Origin: an uncultured Gemmatimonadota bacterium
GTDB taxonomy: Bacteria > Gemmatimonadota > Gemmatimonadetes > Gemmatimonadales > GWC2-71-9
DNA length: 14,932 nt
Direction: 5' to 3'
NCBI GenBank assembly: GCA_946887295.1
Contig: CAMPKP010000079.1
Location: forward strand, 1-14,932
The translations under genes were made by a program, and so were the position numbers. Positions within the stretch are counted from its first letter, which is position 1; each line of letters begins with the position of its first letter. Below the pieces are notes generated by a model, which did not search any database, was not told the origin of the DNA, and saw nothing but the letters and a program-made list of their open reading frames with translations. Of this stretch, positions 7,424 to 13,537 are shown one piece after another.

Positions 7424-8178
7424 TGGCCCTCGAGCAGCTGCCGGAGCCGCTGCATCCAGGTCCGTCGGATCTCCACCGGCGGCACCGGAGTGAGCGGCTC
7501 GTCGGCCAGGATGGCCCTGGGATTCACCACGGTGAGGAGCGCCGCCTGCTCGCCGCCGTCCTGCGCCTCGAGGAAGCTCCTGCCGGTCGCGATGGTGCGG
7601 TCGTCGCCATGATTGTCGGCCGCGAGAATGTCCGCCAGGCCGGCGGACAACAGCGCCCGGGCCCGCTGCCCGCGCGACTGGGTGGACAGCAGCGTCGTGG
7701 CGTCCACCTGCATTCGGGCGCCGAGCTCGCGCCAGCGCGCCACCGCCTCCGGGCTGCAGCAGGTGTATCGCTCGGGATGGGCCAGCAGCGGCTGGAGCCC
7801 GGCGTCCACCACCCGGCTCAGCGCGATGGCGACGGTGTCGTAGGCGACCATGCGGGGAAACTCGACCAGGATGTACCGGGTGCCGCCGACGGTGCAGCGC
7901 CGGGAGCTCTCGCCGCTCACGGGCAGCGGCCGGTCGAGCATCACCTCGGCGCCGCGGTGCAGCCGGGGGAGCGGAGGGGCCGCCGCCCGCAGGGCCGCAA
8001 AGGCCTCGTCGTGGGCCCGCGGTGGCGCCCCCGCCAGCTGGCCGGCCCGAAGATGAGGGGTGAGACAGACATCGGTGACGCCTTGCGCCGCCATCTCGTT
8101 CAGCACGGCCACCGACTGCGCGACGGAGCGGGAGCCGTCGTCCACGGCCGGCAGAAGGTGTGAATGCAGGTCGATCAC
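7420..8178 (-). CDS. PHP-domain phosphatase, CpsB/YwqE (CapC) type
   Basis: This 252-residue protein belongs to the polymerase-and-histidinol-phosphatase metal enzymes. It begins with HSHLLPAVDDG (His5, His7, Asp14), the hallmark of the CpsB/YwqE protein-tyrosine phosphatases. Further metal ligands are His42 in TPH, Glu78 in GAEVM, His134 in AHPERY, and Asp188/His190 in ADNHGDD. Characterised members dephosphorylate the tyrosine kinases that control capsule and exopolysaccharide export; no such kinase or export gene is visible here. A role as a sugar-phosphate phosphatase feeding or following the coupled GmhA-like enzyme is an alternative. The GTG start at 8178 overlaps the upstream small gene (GTGA), and the stop overlaps the gmhA ATG. 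Confidence 0.88.
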   Translation of the reverse strand: MIDLHSHLLPAVDDGSRSVAQSVAVLNEMAAQGVTDVCLTPHLRAGQLAGAPPRAHDEAFAALRAAAPPLPRLHRGAEVMLDRPLPVSGESSRRCTVGGTRYILVEFPRMVAYDTVAIALSRVVDAGLQPLLAHPERYTCCSPEAVARWRELGARMQVDATTLLSTQSRGQRARALLSAGLADILAADNHGDDRTIATGRSFLEAQDGGEQAALLTVVNPRAILADEPLTPVPPVEIRRTWMQRLRQLLEGQ

Positions 8179-8480
8179 GCGCGGGGCGACACGTCGCGGA
8201 GCACGGCGGCGGCGAAGTCGCCGAGCGTCTCGGGCGACGCCTGGGCCCGGGCGAGGAGAGCCAGAGTGACCAGTGCGTCCGCCGCGAGCAGATCGAGCGC
8301 CACCGAGCGGTCACCGGCCCGCCCCAGCACCCGGTCGAGCGCTCGCCGGCCCGATCGAGCCAGGGACTCAGGCGTGGCGTCCCCCGAGCCGACCGAGGCG
8401 AGATGCTCGAGCACCCTGGCTCGCAGAGCCTCGGGCGCTCGGGCGGTCTCCCGCTCCAGCCAGCCGGCGGCCGCCGTCAG
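8175..8480 (-). CDS. Small all-helical hypothetical protein, possible CTG start
   Basis: I do not recognise this product. The frame ends in TGA at 8177-8175, overlapping the GTG of the PHP gene. The first ordinary start codon is GTG 8414, giving 79 residues with no convincing Shine-Dalgarno. The same frame is open further upstream, and a CTG at 8480-8478 overlaps the alaS stop as CTGA, with GAGGGG 8 nt ahead of it. That would give 101 residues and the same 4-nt junction seen elsewhere in this operon. The sequence is rich in Ala, Leu and Arg and reads as a string of amphipathic helices (for example GWLERETARAPEALRARVLE, then LALLARAQASPETLGDFAAA). No signal peptide, cysteine or metal motif is present. 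It may be a small adaptor or regulatory protein, but that is a guess. Confidence 0.6.
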   Translation of the reverse strand: MTAAAGWLERETARAPEALRARVLEHLASVGSGDATPESLARSGRRALDRVLGRAGDRSVALDLLAADALVTLALLARAQASPETLGDFAAAVLRDVSPRA

Positions 8481-11146
8481 GCGCCGTTCCCCTCGGAGCG
8501 CCCGCCGAGCCAGCGGGAGACCAGGTCCCTGGTCGCGGCGCGGGCCGCCGGCAGCTTTGCCGCGTCGCCCGCGCCGGCCGACGCGAAATGAGGCCGGCCC
8601 CCGCCCTTGCCGCCGCTCAGCGCGGCGATGCGGTTCACCAGGTCGCCCGCGTTGCGGCCGGCGCGGACCAGATCGTCGGTGAGCGTCACGTGGATTCCTC
8701 CGCGCCCGCCGGTGCTGAAGAGCACCAGGACGCCGTTGTGCTTGCCTTCGCGGAACCGATCGGAGATCCGGCCCACTTCGGCGCGGTCGTCGCTCGCCGT
8801 CTCGGCGATCGTGAGCTGCACGCCGTCCACAGTGGACTCGTCTTCGCTCCTCGTCGCGGCGCCCCCGCTGCGGAGCGCTTCCTCGAGACGAGCCTCGAGC
8901 CGCTGCCGCTCCTCGAGCAGCTGCTCCAGACGCCGGACCACGTGCTCCGGCTGGGCCTTGAGCGTCTCGGCCACCTGGGCCAGCCGCCGCTCCTGCTCGC
9001 GCAGCGCGCGCAGGGCTCCGGAGCCGGTCACCGCCTCGACCCGACGGACCCCCGCCGCGACGCCGGTCTGCGCGCTGAAGCGGAACGGACCCACCTGCCC
9101 CGTCGTGCGCACGTGGGTACCGCCGCAGAGCTCGATCGAGGGGCCCATCCGGACGACGCGCACCACGTCACCGTACTTCTCGGAGAAGAACGCCATGGCG
9201 CCGAGGGACAGCGCGTCGGCGTAGGGCATCTCGCGCGTCGTGACGGGCTCGTTCGCCAGCACCAGATCGTTGATTTCGTCCTCGATCGCGCGCAGCGTGG
9301 CGGCGTCGATCGGCCCGTGATGCGAGAAATCGAAGCGCAGCCGCTCGGCCTCCACCAGCGAGCCCTGCTGGCGGACGTGGGAGCCCAGCCGCTTGCGCAA
9401 CACGTAATGCACCAGGTGGGTCGCGCTGTGGTTGCGCTCGATGTCGCGGCGGCGGGGCGCGTCCACCGAGGCCCGGAGCGCCCCGGGCTCGAAGCCGTCG
9501 GCGAGCTCGCCCGCCACCACGATGCCCTTCGGATCCTTGCGGACCGCGTCGACCGCGAGCGACCACCCCTCGCCGCTCACCCCGCCGACGTCGCTCACCT
9601 GTCCGCCCGACTCGGCGTAGAAGGGGTTCTCCTTCAGCACCAGCTCGACCCGCGGGCCCTCCTGCCGGAACGCGAGCACCTCGGTGTCGGCATCCGTCGT
9701 CTCGTAGCCGACGAACTTCTGCCTGCCGCGCCGGACCGAGCGCCACTTGCCGCCCTTGCCGGTGTGGACGGCGGGACCCACCTGAGTCCTGCGGCCGGCC
9801 TTGGTGTCGATCCTGGTGCCGGCGCGCGCCGCGCGGGAGCGCTCGCGCTGTTCCGCCAGCGCCCGCTCGAACCCGGCCAGGTCCACCACGACGTTGCGCT
9901 CGCCGGCGATGATCTGGGTGAGGTCGATGGGAAATCCGAACGTGTCGTAGAGCTTGAACGCCTCCTCGCCGGAGATCGTGGTAGCCCCGGAGGCGAAGAT
10001 CTCCTCCAGCCGGCGGAGCCCGCCCTCGATCGTCTCGAGGAAGCGGCGCTCCTCGGTCTCCGTCACCTCGTGGATGAAGGCCGCCTTCGCGGTGAGCTCC
10101 GGGTAGGCCTCTCCCATCTGATCCACCACGACGTCGGTCAGGGGTGCCAGCGTCGGCTCCCTCCGGCCGAGCAGCCAGGCATGCCGTACCGCCCGCCGCA
10201 GGATGCGGCGCAGGACATACCCGCGGCCTTCGTTGCCGGGATAGACGCCGTCCGCGAGCAGGAAGCTCACCGCCCGGGCGTGGTCGGCCAGCACCCGGTA
10301 GGACGCCCCGGTCTCCGCGGTACGGTCGTAGGGCGTGCCCACCAGCTCGCCGACCCGCTCGATGAGCGGCAGGAAGAGATCGGTGTGGAAGTTGTCGTCC
10401 TGGCCCTGCATCACCGCCGTGATCCGCTCGAGTCCGGCTCCGGTGTCCACCGAGGGCTGGGGAAGCGGCGTGAGCGTCCCGTCCGCCGAGCGGTCGTACT
10501 GCATGAAGACCAGGTTCCAGATCTCGAGGAAGCGGCCCTCTTCGGCCAGGCGCTCGAAGGCTTCCTGTGGAATGACCTCGTCGGACGGGCGGGCGGGCGG
10601 CCACTCGAGATCCACATAGATCTCGGTGCACGGCCCGCAAGGTCCGGTGTCGCCCATCTGCCAGAAGTTGTCTTCGTCGCCCAAGCCGTAGATCCGGTGT
10701 TCCGGCAGGCCGGAGATCTCCCGCCAGTACCGGCGGGCCTCGTCATCCGTGTGGTGCACCGTGACGCGCAGGCGCTCGGGCGGGATCCCGAGGTAGGAAG
10801 GACTGGTGACGAACTCCCACGCGTAGGCGATCGCCTCGCGCTTGAAGTAATCGCCGAAGGAGAAGTTCCCCAGCATCTCGAAGAAGGTGTGGTGCCGCTT
10901 GGTGTGGCCCACCTGCTCGAGATCGTTGTGCTTGCCGCCGGCCCGGACGCACTTCTGGCAGGTCGTGGCGCGAGTGTACTCCCGCTGCTCCTGGCCGAGG
11001 AAGGTGCGCTTGAACTGCACCATGCCCGCGTTGGTGAAGAGCAGTGTCGGATCGTCCGCCGGTACCAACGACGAAGAAGGCACCTCTCGGTGCCCCTGGG
11101 CGACGAAGAAATCGAGGAAGAGACGACGGATCTGAGCCGACTTCAT
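8477..11146 (-). CDS. alaS: Alanyl-tRNA synthetase
   Basis: AlaRS charges tRNA-Ala with alanine and hydrolyses mischarged Ser/Gly-tRNA. At 889 residues it is full length. The class II aminoacylation core shows FTNAGMVQFK (37-46), GDTGPCGPCTEIY (165-177) and GAGLER (236-241). The editing domain has the zinc motif HSATH at about 571 and CGGTH at about 673. The C-Ala domain ends with GGKGGGRPHFASAG. A basic stretch around residues 435-475 (many Arg/Lys/Gly before the editing domain) is a common linker in this family. The ATG at 11146 fits the known N-terminus, but the bases before it (CTCCCCCC) give no Shine-Dalgarno, and TATATT lies 8 nt upstream; see the promoter entry. Its TGA overlaps a possible CTG start of the next small gene. 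Confidence 0.98.
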   Translation of the reverse strand: MKSAQIRRLFLDFFVAQGHREVPSSSLVPADDPTLLFTNAGMVQFKRTFLGQEQREYTRATTCQKCVRAGGKHNDLEQVGHTKRHHTFFEMLGNFSFGDYFKREAIAYAWEFVTSPSYLGIPPERLRVTVHHTDDEARRYWREISGLPEHRIYGLGDEDNFWQMGDTGPCGPCTEIYVDLEWPPARPSDEVIPQEAFERLAEEGRFLEIWNLVFMQYDRSADGTLTPLPQPSVDTGAGLERITAVMQGQDDNFHTDLFLPLIERVGELVGTPYDRTAETGASYRVLADHARAVSFLLADGVYPGNEGRGYVLRRILRRAVRHAWLLGRREPTLAPLTDVVVDQMGEAYPELTAKAAFIHEVTETEERRFLETIEGGLRRLEEIFASGATTISGEEAFKLYDTFGFPIDLTQIIAGERNVVVDLAGFERALAEQRERSRAARAGTRIDTKAGRRTQVGPAVHTGKGGKWRSVRRGRQKFVGYETTDADTEVLAFRQEGPRVELVLKENPFYAESGGQVSDVGGVSGEGWSLAVDAVRKDPKGIVVAGELADGFEPGALRASVDAPRRRDIERNHSATHLVHYVLRKRLGSHVRQQGSLVEAERLRFDFSHHGPIDAATLRAIEDEINDLVLANEPVTTREMPYADALSLGAMAFFSEKYGDVVRVVRMGPSIELCGGTHVRTTGQVGPFRFSAQTGVAAGVRRVEAVTGSGALRALREQERRLAQVAETLKAQPEHVVRRLEQLLEERQRLEARLEEALRSGGAATRSEDESTVDGVQLTIAETASDDRAEVGRISDRFREGKHNGVLVLFSTGGRGGIHVTLTDDLVRAGRNAGDLVNRIAALSGGKGGGRPHFASAGAGDAAKLPAARAATRDLVSRWLGGRSEGNGA

Positions 11147-11183
11147 GGGGGGAGAATATAAGCTGGAGAAGCCGCTCGCTAGG
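11147..11183 (-). promoter_or_regulatory. Possible alaS promoter with leaderless start
   Basis: Minus-strand sequence before alaS reads TATATTCTCCCCCC then ATG. TATATT (11160-11155) matches 5 of 6 bases of a -10 element in an otherwise very GC-rich region, and stands 8 nt from the A of the start codon. A transcript would start at or within two bases of the ATG, which fits the absence of a ribosome binding site. No good -35 is present at 16-18 nt spacing (bases near 11178-11183 read CCTAGC), so this is tentative. Confidence 0.35.
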
Positions 11184-11829
11184 CGAGCAGCTGCCCCACC
11201 ATGTCGGACACCTCCCGCCCGCTGAACCCGCGGCGCGCCAGGTAGGCGAGCACCCTTCGCCGCCTGACGTGCCGCGGCAGATCCCGAAGCTGGGCCGCCC
11301 GCTTGCTGGCGAGCGCCAGGGGGACTTCGCCGTTGCCCCCGGATTCGCGGGCGTGGGCCGCGACGGCGCGGTCGACGATGGCGCGCTCCACCCCCATCGC
11401 CATGAGATCCCGGCGCAGACGCAGGGGCCCCCGGCCGCGGGCCGCGCGGGTCTCGACGTAGTTGGCCGCGAAGGCGGCATCGTCGAGGAGGCCCTGCTCC
11501 TGGACCCGGGCGAGCGCCGCCTCGACCGCGGCGGGGGCGTGGCCCTTCCGCAGCAGCCGCCTGGCCAGATCCGCCCGGGCGAAGGAGCGGCGCTCGATCG
11601 CCCGGAGCGCCGTCCGGTACGCGGCCTCGACGTCGCCCTCCGCTTCGAGGCGAAGCCGCAGCGCCTCGTCCAGCTCCCGCCCCACCTGGAGCCCGTGTGC
11701 CCGGACCACCTCGGGAGAGACCGAGGCGAACCGCTCGCCGTCCACCTCGATCCGGACCGACCCGGGCCCTCGGGGCTCCGGAACGAGCGCCGTGATCCGG
11801 CGCGGGCGCTCCTGCCCCTCCCCCGTCAC
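11179..11829 (-). CDS. recX: Regulatory protein RecX
   Basis: RecX binds RecA filaments and tunes their ATPase and recombinase activity. The 216-residue product has an N-terminal extension of about 60 residues and then the RecX three-helix repeats: the Arg/Leu-rich first repeat [16 protein letters not shown] (81-96), [16 protein letters not shown] (114-129), [16 protein letters not shown] (132-147), and a final [18 protein letters not shown] segment. The start GTG at 11829 overlaps the recA TGA (GTGA), which supports translational coupling with recA and excludes the longer open frame reaching 11976, which is antisense-like shadow of recA. The stop TAG falls in a short GC-rich hairpin (11174-11188). 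Confidence 0.92.
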   Translation of the reverse strand: MTGEGQERPRRITALVPEPRGPGSVRIEVDGERFASVSPEVVRAHGLQVGRELDEALRLRLEAEGDVEAAYRTALRAIERRSFARADLARRLLRKGHAPAAVEAALARVQEQGLLDDAAFAANYVETRAARGRGPLRLRRDLMAMGVERAIVDRAVAAHARESGGNGEVPLALASKRAAQLRDLPRHVRRRRVLAYLARRGFSGREVSDMVGQLLA

Positions 11830-12863
11830 TCCTCGCTCGCCGCCCCCACCGGGCGCACGCCGAGGAGCTCCTTCACCTTGCCCTCGATCTCGGTCATGAG
11901 CGGCGGGTTGTCGCGCAGGAAGAGCTTGGCGTTCTCGCGGCCCTGCCCGATGCGCTGGTCGTTGTAGGAATACCACGCGCCCGACTTCTGGATGATGTTG
12001 GCCTCGGAGGCGAGATCCACCAGCAGGGAGGTGTGGCTGATCCCCTCGTCGAACATGATGTCGAACTCGGCCTGCCGGAACGGCGGCGCCACCTTGTTCT
12101 TCACCACCTTGACGCGCACGTGGTTGCCGATGACCACTTCGCGCTCCTTGACCGGACCGATGCGGCGGATGTCGAGCCGCAGCGAGGCGTAGAACTTGAG
12201 GGCCTTGCCGCCCGTGGTGGTTTCCGGGTTGCCGAACATGACGCCGATCTTCTCGCGAAGCTGGTTGATGAAGACCACCGACGTGTTCGAGCGGTTGATG
12301 GCGCCGGCCAGCTTCCGGAGCGCCTGGCTCATGAGCCGGGCCTGCACGCCCATGCTGGACTCGCCCATCTCGCCTTCGATCTCGGCCTTGGGCACCAGGG
12401 CGGCGACCGAGTCGATCACCACGAGGTCCACCGCCCCGGAGCGGACCAGGATGTCCACGATCTCGAGCGCCTGCTCACCGGTGTCGGGCTGGGAGACCAG
12501 CAGGTCCTCGACGTTGACGCCGAGCTTCTTGGCGTACTCGATGTCGAGGGCGTGCTCCGCGTCCACGTAGGCGGCGACGCCGCCCTGCCGCTGGACGTTG
12601 GCCGCGAGGTGCAGGGTGAGGGTGGTCTTGCCCGAGGACTCGGGCCCGTAGATCTCGGTGATGCGGCCGCGCGGCACCCCGCCGATGCCGGTGGCGGCGT
12701 CGAGATTGATGGCGCCGGTGGGAATGGCGGCGACCTTGACCCGGGCGGACTCGGCGCCCATGCGCATGATGGACCCCTTGCCGAGCTGCTTCTCGATCTG
12801 GGAAATGGCCAGCCCGAGAGCCTTGCGGCGGTCGGCCTCCAGCCGGGTTTCTTCAGGGGGCAT
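11826..12863 (-). CDS. recA: Recombinase RecA
   Basis: RecA forms filaments on single-stranded DNA, drives strand exchange and triggers LexA self-cleavage in the SOS response. The 345-residue product has Walker A GPESSGKT (73-80), the catalytic Glu103 in DAEHA, Walker [10 protein letters not shown] (148-156), the L1 region [19 protein letters not shown] (166-184), and the L2 DNA-binding loop [19 protein letters not shown] (201-219). The C-terminal domain ends in a short acidic tail (AASEE). The ATG at 12863 has GAGGA about 7 nt upstream. No intein or insertion is present. recX follows with a GTGA overlap. The 119-nt upstream gap carries candidate regulatory sequences. Confidence 0.99.
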   Translation of the reverse strand: MPPEETRLEADRRKALGLAISQIEKQLGKGSIMRMGAESARVKVAAIPTGAINLDAATGIGGVPRGRITEIYGPESSGKTTLTLHLAANVQRQGGVAAYVDAEHALDIEYAKKLGVNVEDLLVSQPDTGEQALEIVDILVRSGAVDLVVIDSVAALVPKAEIEGEMGESSMGVQARLMSQALRKLAGAINRSNTSVVFINQLREKIGVMFGNPETTTGGKALKFYASLRLDIRRIGPVKEREVVIGNHVRVKVVKNKVAPPFRQAEFDIMFDEGISHTSLLVDLASEANIIQKSGAWYSYNDQRIGQGRENAKLFLRDNPPLMTEIEGKVKELLGVRPVGAASEE

Positions 12864-12982
12864 GTTGTTCCTCGGAATGCGAGTGACTGATTTTGCTACA
12901 CGATGGTAGGTGCCACCAAGCTAATACCGAAGATCTTCCGAAACAATAGGCTGGGAGTGGCTGACTTTCAGTCACTGGCCCA
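12864..12982 (-). promoter_or_regulatory. recA: recA upstream region with palindromes and possible promoter
   Basis: This is the most AT-rich gap in the window. On the minus strand TTGTTT (12946-12941) could be a -35 and TATTAG or TAGCTT (from about 12926-12918) a -10, but spacings are not ideal. A 10-bp perfect palindrome GAAGATCTTC lies at 12929-12938, within a direct repeat TTCGG-N6-TTCGG. AGTGACTGA occurs at 12882-12890 and, inverted, at 12968-12976; the second copy is also part of a 5-bp stem hairpin TGACT-TTC-AGTCA (12962-12974) just after the yraN stop. One of these could be a damage-response operator; none matches a LexA box that I can name. The Shine-Dalgarno GAGGA (12873-12869) is clear. 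Confidence 0.4.
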
Positions 12983-13399
12983 TCAGCACGCGCTCCACCC
13001 CATCCGCCACGCGTCCTCCACGTGCTCCACCTCGTACCGCCCCCCGCCCAGGTCCCGGATCGCGAGCAGATCGAACCGATAGGTGTCTCCGGCTCTTCCG
13101 TGCCGCAGCCGCCAGAGCATCGCCACCCGCCCCAGGATGTGCTGCTTGAGCGCGCTCACCGACTCCAGCGCGGCGCCGCACGCGTTCGACCGCCGCGTCT
13201 TCACCTCGACGAACGCCACCAGATGCCCGCGGCGCACCACCAGGTCGAGGTCGTGCCGGCCCATCCGGAAGCGGTGCGCCTCCACGTTCCAGCCGCACGA
13301 GGTGAGGTAGGCGATGGCCGCGCGCTCGCCGGCCAGGCCCCGGCGCTGCCGCCGGTCTCCCCACTGGCTGATCGGTATGAAGCTCCGCCGCGATCTCAT
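12983..13399 (-). CDS. yraN: YraN family (UPF0102) endonuclease-like protein
   Basis: This is a small protein of the UPF0102/YraN family, which has a restriction-endonuclease-like fold related to Holliday junction resolvases; its cellular function is not established. From the ATG at 13399 the product has 138 residues. The family motifs are present: GERAAIAYLTSCGW (24-37), then HDLDLV at 49-54 in place of the more usual GEIDLI (Asp52 the likely metal ligand), and FVEVKTRR at 63-70 with Glu65 and Lys67. An in-frame TTG at 13429 would add ten residues; neither start has a clear Shine-Dalgarno. TATCCT lies 6 nt before the ATG, so a leaderless start is also possible here. It lies upstream of recA with a 119-nt gap and is divergent from the Mur ligase gene. 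Confidence 0.87.
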   Translation of the reverse strand: MRSRRSFIPISQWGDRRQRRGLAGERAAIAYLTSCGWNVEAHRFRMGRHDLDLVVRRGHLVAFVEVKTRRSNACGAALESVSALKQHILGRVAMLWRLRHGRAGDTYRFDLLAIRDLGGGRYEVEHVEDAWRMGWSAC

Positions 13400-13537
13400 G
13401 GGCCGAGGATATCGTCGCGACCGGACCAATGGAGCACCGAATCCGCGCGGCCGCGGACGAATTCCCGAATGACGGTGCCGCGCCGATCTCGCCCTCCGAG
13501 CCGGTCGGGGCTACACTCATCCGACCCGTCTCCCGAG
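13400..13537. promoter_or_regulatory. Divergent promoter region between yraN and the Mur ligase gene
   Basis: This 138-nt region must hold start signals for both directions. Minus strand: TATCCT at 13412-13407, six bases before the yraN ATG. Plus strand: TACACT at 13512-13517, about 20 bases before the Mur ligase GTG. Both match the -10 consensus at 4 of 6, and neither has a good -35. No operator-like palindrome stood out. Confidence 0.3.

Noticed and set aside
8273..11161. 962-codon open frame on the plus strand opposite alaS
   Set aside because: It is the antisense of a complete alanyl-tRNA synthetase; long antisense frames are expected at this GC content, and its translation is low-complexity Arg/Ala/Pro/His-rich without any motif.
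11174..11188. Hairpin GCTCGC-TAG-GCGAGC at the recX stop as a transcription terminator
   Set aside because: The stem is only 6 bp and is not followed by a T-run on the minus strand, so it does not make a convincing intrinsic terminator.
12962..12974. TGACT-TTC-AGTCA hairpin after yraN as a terminator
   Set aside because: A 5-bp stem with no following T-run is too weak; kept only as a possible protein-binding site.
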